A stretch of DNA of 45,968 bases from Marinitenerispora sediminis (GTDB lineage: Bacteria; Actinomycetota; Actinomycetes; Streptosporangiales; Streptosporangiaceae), in the NCBI RefSeq assembly GCF_003336425.1, contig NZ_QEIO01000032.1, forward strand, positions 1 through 45,968, in the 5' to 3' direction. Numbering within the stretch: position 1 is the first letter of the stretch; each line of letters opens with the position of its first letter. The notes beneath the pieces were generated by a model. That model was not told the DNA's origin. It made no database searches and saw nothing but the letters and a program-made list of their open reading frames with translations. Positions 7,711 to 17,065 of this stretch are shown here, one piece after another. The translations under genes were made by a program, and so were the position numbers.

Positions 7711-8430
7711 TCAGTCCCTCCCGCGTGCCAGCAGCCGGGTGCGGGTGCGGACCCCGGGGCTGGTGGCACGCAGCGCGTCGACGAGCGCGGTGCCGACGGC
7801 CAGGACGTCGTCGTCGGTCAGCGGGTCCAGGGCGTCGATGACGAACACGGCGCGGGTGGTGGACTCGGTCAGCCGGGTGCGCACGCACTGCCGCCAGTTC
7901 CACCGCCGGCAGGTGACTCCCGCGTCGTCGCGCCAGACGACCTCGCCGGGCGCGGGGTGCTCGACGGCGGGCTCGCCGGCGCTCATGGTCTCGAACGCCT
8001 CCTCGCCGGTGGCGCGGACCAGGCGCAGGGGCCCGGTGTAGCGGTCGATGTCCTCGCCGCCGAGCGGGGCCGTGTGTGCGACGGAGACGGCGTTGTAGGC
8101 GTCGGTCAGCCGGTCCACGCGGGGCAGGCCGTCGGCCGCGCGGCGCAGCAGCGCCTCGACGCTGGTCCGGGTGCGCTGCGGCTTGGCGCCGAAGGCGCGG
8201 AACGCCGCGCGCCAGGCGGCCACGTGCGCGAGCTCCTCCGGCGCGGTCCCCGCGAGCCGCAGGCGGGCCTCCTCCTCGGCGTGCGCGAGGAGCTTCTCGC
8301 TGGTGTCGTCGCTGGGGCCGGGGCGCAGGTCCTCGGCCGCGACCAGGAGGGCGCGGTAGTCGGGCCGCAGTTCGAAGACGCTGTCGTCCACGTGCGCGTG
8401 GTCCAGCCACGTCGCGAGGTCCTGGGTCAC
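7711..8430 (-). CDS. B3/4 domain protein (free-standing tRNA-synthetase editing-like domain)
   Basis: 239 residues. The central and C-terminal part (about 85-215) fits the B3/B4 domain of the phenylalanyl-tRNA synthetase beta chain, with 'RVDRLTDAYNAVSVAHTAPL' and 'VVWRDDAGVTCRRWNWRQ' and then 'AVFVIDALDPL'. In PheRS this fold edits mischarged tRNA; free-standing copies are poorly characterised. Its start codon overlaps the stop of the upstream XRE-cupin gene by 4 bases (ATGA), so the pair is translationally coupled. A role in clearing misactivated amino acids or amino-acid analogues is inference. Confidence 0.85.
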   Translation of the reverse strand: MTQDLATWLDHAHVDDSVFELRPDYRALLVAAEDLRPGPSDDTSEKLLAHAEEEARLRLAGTAPEELAHVAAWRAAFRAFGAKPQRTRTSVEALLRRAADGLPRVDRLTDAYNAVSVAHTAPLGGEDIDRYTGPLRLVRATGEEAFETMSAGEPAVEHPAPGEVVWRDDAGVTCRRWNWRQCVRTRLTESTTRAVFVIDALDPLTDDDVLAVGTALVDALRATSPGVRTRTRLLARGRD

Positions 8431-9023
8431 GGTGTCGCCTTTCGGGGTCGGTCACCGGGCGCGACCGGGAGGTGCACGGTCATGACGAACTCGCAGGCGG
8501 CGTCGCCGGCGCAGGCGTAGCCGTGCGCCACGTCGGAGTCGAACACCGCGGTGGCGCCGGCCGGGACGGTCTCCTCGGCCGTCCCGATGGTGAGCACGAG
8601 GGTTCCGTCCAGCACGGTGACCGTCTCGTGCACGCCGCTGGCGTGCGGCGCGCTGTGGTGGCGTTCGCCCGGCAGCATGCGCCACCTCCACAGCTCGACC
8701 GGTGCGGGCCCGGTGGTGGTGAGCAGCAGCCGGACCTCGCCCCCGGCGGGGCCGCGCCACAGCGGGGGGATGTCACCGGCGTGCACGACGCGCAGGCGGG
8801 GGACCCCCGCGGGTTCCACGATCGCGGACACGGGCACGGCCAGCGCGTCGGCGAGCCGCACGAGTGTGGAGAGGCTCGGGTTGCCGGATCCGGCCTCCAC
8901 GGCGACCAGCGCGCCCTTGCTGATCCCGGCACGGGAGGCGAGCTGGTCGAGCGAGAGGCCGTGCCGGGCCCGGGCGGAGCGCACGTTGTCCGCGACCACC
9001 GCGGCGACGGTCCGGTCGGCCAA
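8427..9023 (-). CDS. XRE-family regulator with C-terminal cupin domain
   Basis: 198 residues. An N-terminal helix-turn-helix (about 10-65: 'VRSARARHGLSLDQLASRAG', 'ISKGALVAVEAGSGNPSLST') is joined to a cupin (about 105-185: 'HSAPHASGVHETVTVLDGTL', 'VPAGATAVFDSDVAHGY'). This is the usual small-molecule-sensing XRE-cupin build. An AGGAGGA site precedes the start. It is the first gene of a two-gene operon with the B3/4 protein. Two direct repeats at 9039-9076 immediately upstream are probable autoregulatory sites. Confidence 0.9.
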   Translation of the reverse strand: MADRTVAAVVADNVRSARARHGLSLDQLASRAGISKGALVAVEAGSGNPSLSTLVRLADALAVPVSAIVEPAGVPRLRVVHAGDIPPLWRGPAGGEVRLLLTTTGPAPVELWRWRMLPGERHHSAPHASGVHETVTVLDGTLVLTIGTAEETVPAGATAVFDSDVAHGYACAGDAACEFVMTVHLPVAPGDRPRKATP

Positions 9024-9038
9024 CGCGGTCCTCCTCGC

Positions 9039-9076
9039 CGGTCGTTCTGGTGAACATTCGGTCGTTATGGTGACCA
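9039..9076. promoter_or_regulatory. Two 18-bp direct repeats upstream of the XRE-cupin gene
   Basis: CGGTCGTTCTGGTGAACA (9039-9056) and CGGTCGTTATGGTGACCA (9059-9076) differ at two positions and are 20 bases apart, two helical turns. They lie between the XRE-cupin start and a possible minus-strand -10 (TAGACT, complement of 9076-9081). That suits binding of the regulator to its own promoter. Confidence 0.6.
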
Positions 9077-9126
9077 GTCTAGTGCGCGCCGGAAGCGCCG
9101 GCGACGGCCGGACGCTCCAGGCAGGG

Positions 9127-10119
9127 TCAGGCCGGCCCCCGGGCGGCGCGCTGGTCGGCCGCCACCCGGTCCAGCCAGTGCGCGATCCCCGCGACGTTGC
9201 CCTCCACCCCGCTGAGGACGTCCAGCACGCCCTGCGACCCGGCCTGGTCGGGCGCGCCGGCGCGGTACCGGCTCACCACGCGCTCGCGCACCATCGCCAC
9301 CGCGTGGTCGAGGTCGCCGCCGGTGTCGCGCGCCTCCCGCACGGTCTCCACCCACAGGCGCAGCTCCGCGCCGGCCGCGTCGAGCGTCTCGCCGACCGCC
9401 TCCACCGCGCCGAAGTGCGAGAACATCAGGCGCCGCGGGGCGATGTCGCCGAAGAGCCGCAGCGAGCCGAGCGCCGCCTCCAGGTCGAAGTCGGGTGGCG
9501 GGGTGGCGGGCCGCACCTCTCCGGTGTCCGGGCGGTAGACGCCCAGCGCGTCGCCGACGTAGAGGTCGCCGGTCGCGGAGTCGACCAGCCCCACGTGGTG
9601 CTTGGCGTGCCCGGGGGAGTAGTGGGTGGTGAGCCGGCGGCCGGCGCCGAGGTCGACGTCGCCGGTCTCGGCGACCGCGCGGATCCGCGCGGCGTCGGCG
9701 GGGCGTATCTCGCCGAACAGCACGTCCAGCCGCTCGCCCCACACCTGGCGGGCGCTGCTCATCAGCCGCGCCGGGTCGGCGAGGTGCCGGGCGCCGCGCT
9801 CGTGGACCACGATCTCGGCCTCGGGGAACATGGCGGCCACGTCGCCGATCCCGCCCGCGTGGTCGAGGTGGATGTGGGTCACCGCGATCGTGGCGAGGTC
9901 GCGTGGACCGACCCCGAGGGCCCCCAGCGCGTCCCGCAGCACCGGCGCGGACCCGGCCGTGCCCACCTCCACGACGCAGGGCCGCTCCGTGCGGATCAGG
10001 TAGCTGGAGGTGATGCCCGGGTACCCGGCCATCCGGGTGTCGATGGCGAACACCTCGCCGCCCAGCGCGACCACGCCCTCGGGAAGCCCCTCCGCGTCCG
10101 CGTCCGCTCCGTTGCGCAC
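9127..10119 (-). CDS. Metallo-beta-lactamase-fold hydrolase
   Basis: 330 residues. The metal-binding HIHLDH is at residues 82-87, with later ligands in 'TTHYSPGHAKHHVGL' and 'DLYVGDALGV' and 'MFSHFGAVE'. This order fits glyoxalase II-like or quinolone-response-type MBL proteins. The GTG at 10119 (VRNGADADAEG) is chosen because GAGGAG lies 9 bases upstream; the frame remains open for another 43 Arg/Pro-rich residues that look non-coding. The substrate is unknown. It stands alone, divergent from the SSB-like gene. Confidence 0.88.
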   Translation of the reverse strand: MRNGADADAEGLPEGVVALGGEVFAIDTRMAGYPGITSSYLIRTERPCVVEVGTAGSAPVLRDALGALGVGPRDLATIAVTHIHLDHAGGIGDVAAMFPEAEIVVHERGARHLADPARLMSSARQVWGERLDVLFGEIRPADAARIRAVAETGDVDLGAGRRLTTHYSPGHAKHHVGLVDSATGDLYVGDALGVYRPDTGEVRPATPPPDFDLEAALGSLRLFGDIAPRRLMFSHFGAVEAVGETLDAAGAELRLWVETVREARDTGGDLDHAVAMVRERVVSRYRAGAPDQAGSQGVLDVLSGVEGNVAGIAHWLDRVAADQRAARGPA

Positions 10120-10349
10120 CCGCCTCGTCTCCTCACTCTCGGCTCGCTCCGGCCCAGTCCGGAGTCCTGGCCGCGCCGCCGGCGGCGTGCGAGCCGGACG
10201 CCGCGGCCCGTCCGGGCCGCTCCGGCGGCGCCCCGGCGGCTCCTCCACGCTAGTGGACGCGCCCGGCCGGGGGCCGACGGACCTGCCGGGTGCGCGCCCG
10301 CGCGACGTCTCGATCGGTGGAACGCGCCGCCGAGCTGCGGGAAAGCGAG

Positions 10350-10358
10350 TTATCCACA
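10350..10358 (+). promoter_or_regulatory. Consensus DnaA box
   Basis: TTATCCACA is an exact match to the consensus DnaA 9-mer. It lies alone in the 348-base divergent region upstream of the SSB-like gene, about 110 bases before its start. A single box is not an origin; it may regulate the gene or occur by chance. Confidence 0.4.
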
Positions 10359-10467
10359 GGCGGGAGATCCGGCCTTCCGAGACGCCGCGCAGACGTCGAT
10401 CCTGGAGACGGAAAACGGCATTCCGCCGGCGTCGCGGGTGCTATCGACCCATCACTGGAGGACCAGC

Positions 10468-10962
10468 ATGCAGCAGTCCGGTACCGCCCCTTCCGCTTCC
10501 GCATCCGCTGCCGCCCTCACCGTGCGCCGCCCGCCGGCGCCGGGCCGGGGACCGGCCCCGGCGGACGGCCGCCGCGCCGAGGTCCGGCGGCAGCCCCTCG
10601 GAGGAGCCGGGCACCACGGCCACCGCAACGAGGTCGTGCTGGTCGGCCGGGTCACCGCCGAGCCGTCGGTGCGGGAGCTCCCCAGCGGCGACCAGCTCGT
10701 CACCTGGCGCGTCTCGGTGAGCCGGCCGCCCGCCGAGCAGCGGCCCAACCAGGCGGCCGACCCCATCACCTGCGTGAGCTTCCTGCCCGCGATCAAGGAG
10801 GCCACCCGCGACTGGCGCATCGGCGACCTCGTCCGGATCAGCGGCGCGCTGCGGCGCCGCTTCTGGCGGGCGCCCGGCGGGTCGGCGAGCGTGTTCGAGG
10901 TCGAGGCCAAGACGGTCGCGCGCGCCGAGCCCGCGGCGCCGGCCGGTCACCAGCCCAGCTGA
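10468..10962 (+). CDS. Single-stranded DNA-binding protein-like (OB fold)
   Basis: 164 residues. After a low-complexity start of about 48 residues comes an SSB-type OB fold: 'NEVVLVGRVTAEPSVRELPS', 'GDQLVTWRVSVSRPP', 'ITCVSFLPAIKEATRDWRIG' and 'DLVRISGALRRRFWR'. It lacks the long Gly-rich acidic C-terminal tail of the replicative SSB. It is therefore probably a paralogue of the SsbB type or one with a special role. GGAGGA precedes the ATG at 10468. Its stop overlaps the convergent HAD gene by 16 bases. Confidence 0.85.
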   Translation: MQQSGTAPSASASAAALTVRRPPAPGRGPAPADGRRAEVRRQPLGGAGHHGHRNEVVLVGRVTAEPSVRELPSGDQLVTWRVSVSRPPAEQRPNQAADPITCVSFLPAIKEATRDWRIGDLVRISGALRRRFWRAPGGSASVFEVEAKTVARAEPAAPAGHQPS

Positions 10963-11960
10963 GCCAGCGGCTCCCGGACCGCGGCCTGGTCCGCGCCGCC
11001 CGGGGCGGACCAGGCCGCCGCGCACAGGGCGCGCAGCCCGTCCAACCGGTCGCCGTGGCCGGACAGCTCCAGCCGTCCCGCCCGGCAGGCCGCGGTCCAG
11101 CCGCCGCACCGCGCACGGCCAGCCGCCACCCCGGTCGGCGGATGGCCGAGGTTGACCCCGCCGATGTCGTGGGCCAGGTAGGAGGGACGGTGCCGTGGAC
11201 CGGCGAGCAGGAGCTGAGCGGGGGTCGTCACTCCCGACAGCACCAGCAGGCTGTCGACCCCCCGGTTCGTCGCCCCCTCGATGTCGGTGTCCAGGCGGTC
11301 GCCGACGACGAGCGGGTTGCGGGCGCCGGTCCGGCGCACGCCCTCCTCGTGCAGCGGGCGTTCCGGCTTGCCGGCCACCAGCGGCTCCGTGCCCGCCGCC
11401 TGCGCGATCACCCGCCCGAACGAGCCGTTGCCCGGTTGCACGCCCCGGTCCAGCGGCGCCGTGCTGTCGCCGTTGGTCAGCACGAACAGCGCGCCCGCCA
11501 TCACCGCCAGCGCCCCCTCCACGAGCAGGTCGTGGCCGAGCCGCGGAGAGTAGCCCTGCACGACCGCCACCGGCTGCTCGGCGGCCACCGTGACCGGGCG
11601 CAGGCCGTGCTGCCGCAGCGCCTGGCGGAGCCCGGTGTCGCCGACGGCGAGCACGGCCGAGCCCGCCGGGAACCGCTCGGCGACCAGGCGGGCCGCGGCC
11701 TGCGCGGAGGTCACCACCTGCCGCACGGTCGCCGGCACCCCCATGCGGGTGAGCCGCTCGGCGATGGCAGCCGGAGTGCGCGCGGCGTTGTTGGTCACGA
11801 ACGCCACCCGCATCCCGCCGGCCTGGGCCTTCTCGATGGCCTCCGGTGCGGCCGGCACGACGCGGCCGCCGATGTAGACGACTCCGTCCAGGTCCAGCAG
11901 CGCGGCGTCGTAGCGGGTGTGCAGCGGCTGGTCGGCGGCCTTCAGCGTGATCGCGGTCAT
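10947..11960 (-). CDS. HAD-IIA family phosphatase (NagD-like)
   Basis: 337 residues. Motif I is D23-L-D25-GVVYIG, followed by 'VAFVTNNAARTP' (motif II), 'AGKPERPLH' (motif III lysine) and 'VVGDRLDTDIEGATNRG' (motif IV acids). This is the NagD/p-nitrophenylphosphatase type. The Mycobacterium tuberculosis gene in the same neighbourhood, Rv1692, is a D-glycerol-3-phosphate phosphatase, so that activity is the best guess. The C-terminal 65 residues beyond the HAD fold are extra. It follows the DUF1015 gene in the same direction, 124 bases away. Confidence 0.9.
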   Translation of the reverse strand: MTAITLKAADQPLHTRYDAALLDLDGVVYIGGRVVPAAPEAIEKAQAGGMRVAFVTNNAARTPAAIAERLTRMGVPATVRQVVTSAQAAARLVAERFPAGSAVLAVGDTGLRQALRQHGLRPVTVAAEQPVAVVQGYSPRLGHDLLVEGALAVMAGALFVLTNGDSTAPLDRGVQPGNGSFGRVIAQAAGTEPLVAGKPERPLHEEGVRRTGARNPLVVGDRLDTDIEGATNRGVDSLLVLSGVTTPAQLLLAGPRHRPSYLAHDIGGVNLGHPPTGVAAGRARCGGWTAACRAGRLELSGHGDRLDGLRALCAAAWSAPGGADQAAVREPLAQLGW

Positions 11961-12084
11961 CTGCCCGTAACTGTCTCGACGGCGGCGGGGTGCGGCGCCC
12001 GGCCGGGCCGGAACGGTCGCGCTCCGGGGCCGCTGCCCGCGCCGCTGGGGGCGGGTCGGCGGTGTCCGCCGCCGGGCCGCGCCC

Positions 12085-13419
12085 TCACTGAAGGGTACGC
12101 ATGACCAGGCCGGTACGCGGCTTCGGCCCGAAGGAGGTGGACTTGCGCGGCGTGAGCTCGCCCGCGGCGGTGACCGCGTACACGTCGTCGACGCTGAGCG
12201 CGGGCAGGAGCACGGCGCTGTCCAGGTCCGGTCGCAGGGCGGCCACCGCGCCCGCCGGATCGTCGTGGACCAGGCGCGCCGCCTCGTCCGTCCGGTCCCA
12301 CAGCGGCAGCAGTACACGGGTCAGCACGGCGGTCGGCAGGGCCCGCCAGACCGGCGAGCGGTCCGGCATGGCGGCGGCCAGCCGCTCCGGCGCGAAGCCG
12401 TGCAGCAGGTACCCTGTGCCGCCGCCCACCAGCAGCAGGGCGGGGCCGTCGGCGGCGGCCTTGGCGAGGTGGTCGAGCGCCGCCCGCAGCTCGCCGGCGC
12501 CGTCGGCGGGGATGGTGTCGATCTCGGCCAGGGCACGCGCCGCGCGCGCGGCGCGGCCCGCCTCAAGACCGGGCAGCACGCGGTGGATCGCGCCCACCCT
12601 CGGCGGGGTGGCGTCGGAGTCCACGAGGAGCGCCAGGCCGTGGTCCCAGGCCCCCGGTCCGGTCCGCTCCGCCCGGAGGCGCTGGTAGGCGGCGTAGCGG
12701 TGGTGGCCGTCGGCGATCAGCGCGGTCCGGGCGGCGAGGTCGGCGGTGATGTCCGCCTGCACGCGCGGGTCGGCGACCGCCCACAGCCGGTGGGTGACGC
12801 GGTCGCCGGTCGTCGTGTCGACCAGCGGGGCGGCCGCCGACTCCGCCACAGCGTCCACGGTCCGGGTGGCCGTGCCGCGCCGGGCGCCGGTGCCGCCGCG
12901 GTACAGCAGGAAGATCGGCTCCAGGTTGGCTCGGGCGGCGGCCATCAGCCGGGCGCGGTCGGCGACCGGCTCGCTGAGCACCTCCTCGTGCGGCCGCACC
13001 ACCGTGCTCCCGGGCCGCGGCAGCCGCAGCGCACCGACGAGGCCGCGCTGCCGACCGCCGTCGGGCGCGGTCTGCTCGTAGACGTAGAGCAGCGGCTCGG
13101 TGTCGCGGACCAGGACGCCGTCGTCGATCCACCGCTGGAACGTCTCCGCGGCCCGGGCGTAGCGGTCGGGGCCGGCCAGCGCCCGGGTGGCGCCGTTGGT
13201 CGCGCTCGCGGCCGGAGGGACGGTCAGGCGTACGGCGTTGCGCGGTTCCGCCCGCATGAGCCCGGAGACCGCCGCCGCGTCGAGGACGTCGTAGGGCGGC
13301 GCCAGCGCCAGCCCGAGGTTCAGCGTGGGCGAGTCCATGAGGGACCGGGCGTCGGCGGTCGCGTAGCGCAGCCCCCGGAAGGGGGCCAGTTCCAGGGCGT
13401 CACCCGAGATGTCTCCCAC
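12085..13419 (-). CDS. DUF1015 domain protein
   Basis: 444 residues covering the whole family: N-terminal 'LAPFRGLRYA', 'LALAPPYDVLDAAA', 'RPHEEVLSEPVADRARLMAA', 'LIADGHHRYAAYQRLR' (the conserved DGHHR) and a C-terminal 'RKSTSFGPKPRTGLVMRTL'. DUF1015 proteins are widespread and are often described as SpoOJ/ParA/ParB/RepB-family-like, but the activity is not established. It is upstream of the HAD phosphatase and downstream of the SCP2-like gene in one minus-strand set. Confidence 0.9.
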   Translation of the reverse strand: MGDISGDALELAPFRGLRYATADARSLMDSPTLNLGLALAPPYDVLDAAAVSGLMRAEPRNAVRLTVPPAASATNGATRALAGPDRYARAAETFQRWIDDGVLVRDTEPLLYVYEQTAPDGGRQRGLVGALRLPRPGSTVVRPHEEVLSEPVADRARLMAAARANLEPIFLLYRGGTGARRGTATRTVDAVAESAAAPLVDTTTGDRVTHRLWAVADPRVQADITADLAARTALIADGHHRYAAYQRLRAERTGPGAWDHGLALLVDSDATPPRVGAIHRVLPGLEAGRAARAARALAEIDTIPADGAGELRAALDHLAKAAADGPALLLVGGGTGYLLHGFAPERLAAAMPDRSPVWRALPTAVLTRVLLPLWDRTDEAARLVHDDPAGAVAALRPDLDSAVLLPALSVDDVYAVTAAGELTPRKSTSFGPKPRTGLVMRTLQ

Positions 13420-13465
13420 GACCGCACGATACCCGGCGGACCGGCGCGGCGCCGGTGAATACCGC

Positions 13466-13816
13466 TCAGAGCAGCTTGCGGAGCCGCATCATGTCGCCGA
13501 AGCTCGCGTCGAGCTTCACCCGGCCGGACAGCAGCGCCTTGCTGAAGTCGAGCCGGTCCTCGGCCATGTCGACGAGGTCGTCGCTCGCGGCGGTGATGCC
13601 GACCTGCGCGCGGGGGCCCCCGGCGCCGTTCGGCCGCTGCGCCACGTCGACGAGCCCGTCCAGCGTCAGCCGCATGTCGAAGACGGTGTCGAGATCGCTG
13701 ACCTTGACGCTCACCGTGCGTTCCACGATGTGCTTGCGCCGACGCTCCTCGTCGACCTCCAGGATCCGGTCGGACACCTTGTCGATCGCCGTACGGCATT
13801 CCTCGATGCTGGCCAT
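13466..13816 (-). CDS. SCP2-like sterol-binding fold protein
   Basis: 116 residues, beginning MASIEECRTAIDKVSDRILE. A conserved actinobacterial family with the SCP2-like pattern: 'VSVKVSDLDTVFDMRLTLDG', then 'VGITAASDDLVDMAEDRLDF', ending 'SGRVKLDASFGDMMRLRKLL', which recalls the alkyl-sulfatase/SCP2 C-terminal motif 'G+ikv.Gd...l.+L..l'. A small hydrophobic-ligand carrier is the family guess. The start at 13816 follows GGGGGC. It is the first gene of the minus-strand set with DUF1015 and HAD-IIA. Confidence 0.75.
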   Translation of the reverse strand: MASIEECRTAIDKVSDRILEVDEERRRKHIVERTVSVKVSDLDTVFDMRLTLDGLVDVAQRPNGAGGPRAQVGITAASDDLVDMAEDRLDFSKALLSGRVKLDASFGDMMRLRKLL

Positions 13817-14060
13817 GCCCCCATGATGCCCTAAATGCCCGACCAGGGCCGACAGGGGCGGCGAGGCGTGGCGCCGCGGGGCCGCTCCCCGGGCGCGGCC
13901 GGCCCGGTGCGGCACGGGCGGGGGCCGCGCCGACGCGCCGCGCGGCGACGGCGTTGCCGGTACGGTTTCTGCTGGGAGCGACGCACGGTAGCGGCGAGTA
14001 GCCACCGGAGGCGTCCCGGGCCCTGCCGACAACCGACACGTTTCACGAGGAGCACATTCG

Positions 14061-15167
14061 ATGGTCGTCGACGCGGTACGCACCTACCTCGATGCCGCCA
14101 GCGGCTTCACGGAGCTGACCCGCAAGCGCGCCGTGGCGGCGGCCAAGACCCTCCTCAAGGAGAGCGACGAGCGCTCCGGCGGCGCCCTGACCCGCGCGGG
14201 CGACACCGCCCGCTCCACCATGGAGAGCGTGGAGAGCTCGGTGCGGCGTACCCGGGTGGGGCACAGCATCCAGTCGCTCGCGGCCGATCTGCTGGAGACG
14301 AGCAAGGCCAACCGGGCCGCGCTCAGCGTCCTCGTCGAGGGCGAGGTTGAGCGCTTCCTCGACCGGCTCGACCTCGTGCGCCGCGACGAGCACGACCGCC
14401 TGGTCCGCCGGGTCGCGGAGCTGGAACGCCGACTCGCCTCCCAGACGGCGGCCCAGCGGGCCGCCCGGTCTGCGGCAGGACGCGCGGCGCCCGCCCCGGT
14501 CGAGCCCGAGCCCGAGCCGGAGACCTCCGCACGCGCCGCGGCGGCCGCCGAGCCCGCGGCTGCGGTCCCCGCGCCGCCGGCCGCACCTGGCGCCCGCAGC
14601 GAGCCGACCGCGGCCGAGCCCGCCCGGGACACGGTTCCCGGGCCCGTCCGGGACACGGTCCCCGAGCCGGAGCCGAGGGCGGGCGCCGACGTGCCGCCGC
14701 CGGCCGAGCCGGCGGCGGCCCCCGGACTCCCCGGGGCCGCTGGCCCCGCAGAGCCGGCGCCGGCCACCGAGGAGTCCGCCGCCGGCCGTCCGGAGGCCGA
14801 CCCCGGATCCACCGCCGAGGCGGCCGAGGGCCCCGGGCAGCTGTCGCTCACCGAGGTCGAGTCGGGCGGGTCCGCCCCGGGGAAGACCGCGGCGGCCTCC
14901 CAGGCGGACGCGGACGCCGACGTGACCGCGGCGGCGGCCGCGCCGGCGGTGGACACCGAGACGGCTGGGACCCCCGCCGCGACCGAGACCGCGGCGCCCG
15001 CGCCGTCCGCCGAACGGCGGGCCGCCGCCACTGGGAAGAAGGCGGCCGCGGGCAAGTCCGGCAAGGCGAAGACGGCGGGCACGCGCACCCGCGCCACCAC
15101 CAAGAGCGGGACCAAGCGGAGCGCCGCCCGCAAGAGCGCCGCCAAGAAGGACGCCGACGAGAAGTAG
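14061..15167 (+). CDS. Phasin-like protein with Ala/Pro linker and histone-H1-like tail
   Basis: 368 residues in three parts. Residues 1-135 are a helical, coiled-coil-prone domain of phasin/PHA-granule type ('VDAVRTYLDAASGFTELTRK', 'HDRLVRRVAELERRLAS'). Residues 135-310 are Ala/Pro/Glu-rich low complexity. The last ~60 are Lys/Ala-rich ('KKAAAGKSGKAKTAGTRTR', 'KRSAARKSAAKKDADEK'), like eukaryotic H1 or actinobacterial HupS/Lsr2-partner tails, and may bind nucleic acid. GAGGAG precedes the ATG. No phaC or PHA gene is nearby, so a granule role is doubtful. Confidence 0.75.
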   Translation: MVVDAVRTYLDAASGFTELTRKRAVAAAKTLLKESDERSGGALTRAGDTARSTMESVESSVRRTRVGHSIQSLAADLLETSKANRAALSVLVEGEVERFLDRLDLVRRDEHDRLVRRVAELERRLASQTAAQRAARSAAGRAAPAPVEPEPEPETSARAAAAAEPAAAVPAPPAAPGARSEPTAAEPARDTVPGPVRDTVPEPEPRAGADVPPPAEPAAAPGLPGAAGPAEPAPATEESAAGRPEADPGSTAEAAEGPGQLSLTEVESGGSAPGKTAAASQADADADVTAAAAAPAVDTETAGTPAATETAAPAPSAERRAAATGKKAAAGKSGKAKTAGTRTRATTKSGTKRSAARKSAAKKDADEK

Positions 15168-15214
15168 CCGCGCGCCCGGAGATCCGGACGCGGCACAGCG
15201 GAGGGCCCGACACC

Positions 15215-15484
15215 ATGACCGACGAGCACCCGTGGGCCGCCCGGCCCACGCCCGGCCGGCCGCGGCCGGCGCCCGCGCCGCCCGGAGCCGGGGACGACGG
15301 CCTGGCCGAGCGGACGGTCGCGAACGTGCGGTCCCGGCTGGCCGAGCTGGACGGCCTGGACACCGCGGACCACGTGGCCGTCTTCGATGCCGTACACCGC
15401 GAACTGGCCGACGTGCTCGGCCGCCTGGACCGCGACCCGGGGCCGGAGCGGCCGGGCCCCGGCCCCTCCGGCCGGCCGCACTGA
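15215..15484 (+). CDS. Small conserved actinobacterial protein next to tlyA
   Basis: 89 residues. After a Pro-rich start comes a short acidic helical core 'RLAELDGLDTADHVAVFDAV' continuing 'HRELADVLGRLDRD'. That pattern recurs in small proteins found before tlyA in many actinomycetes (the position of Rv1693). The function is unknown. It is preceded by a GGAGGG site and lies 47 bases after the phasin-like gene, likely in one transcript. Confidence 0.7.
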   Translation: MTDEHPWAARPTPGRPRPAPAPPGAGDDGLAERTVANVRSRLAELDGLDTADHVAVFDAVHRELADVLGRLDRDPGPERPGPGPSGRPH

Positions 15485-16264
15485 CCCGCTCCGCGGCTGC
15501 CCCCGGTGTCCGGCGCGGCCGGGTGGCCGTTCCGGTCGGCGGTGCGCCGGCCGGGACTCTGCCCCGGCGCCCGTCCCGCGGCTGCGCGGCGGACGGACCG
15601 GGATCGCGGGCGGCGGTCGGCCGGAGGGCCCCGTTCCCGCGCCGCGTGCCCGCCGCGGTGCGGCGAGCACGGCGCCCTTTCCCCACGGGCCCGGCCACCG
15701 ATCCGCCTCGACCGGCTCTCCCGCGCCAGACAGCGCGTCCCGCGCGTTCCGGGCGTGCCGCTCCATCATCGGGGCTGGCCCGGTGGAGCCGCACGCGGTG
15801 GGGCGGACCGGCGGCGCGGGACGAGGCCGGACCCGGCCGAAGGGGCCGGGCGCCAGGTGCCGCGCCCGGCGTTCTCGGCCGGTACCCGTAAGACCGGCCG
15901 CCCGGCCGGAGCATGCTGACGTCCGCTGCGCGCGGATCCGCCGCGCCCCCGGGGGAGGGCGCGCACGAGGAGGGCGGCTGCCCGCGGGCCTGTCCGTTCT
16001 GTCGGGCGGTCCGGCGCCCGAACCACACGTCGCCCCCGCAGGCGCGGCCATCTGGCGCGTTCCGCCGACCAGCACCCCCGCGCGCGGCCGTCGCTCACGA
16101 ACGAGCACCGGCCAGCCCGCTGGCCCCCGTCAACGGCCCCGTCCCGGATCGGCGGAGAACTGGGAGAATGGAGGCGCCCGGTGCCGGTAGCATCTCGGGC
16201 GCCGCGGCGGCGCCCGTGCCGCGCGGCCACCTCCTCCCTTTCGAGATAGGCGGATCACACGACC
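15485..16264. other. 780-base stretch without a supported gene
   Basis: Many open frames are present, but none has both a good start and a sensible protein; all are Arg/Pro/Gly/Ala strings expected from random GC-rich DNA. In most relatives tlyA follows the small protein closely, so this spacer is long. Nothing recognisable was found apart from short G/C-rich inverted repeats. Confidence 0.5.

Positions 16265-17065
<801 letters not shown>

Noticed and set aside
10249-10467. Replication-origin-like element because of the DnaA box
   Set aside because: Only one box is present, without an A/T-rich unwinding region or dnaA/dnaN nearby.
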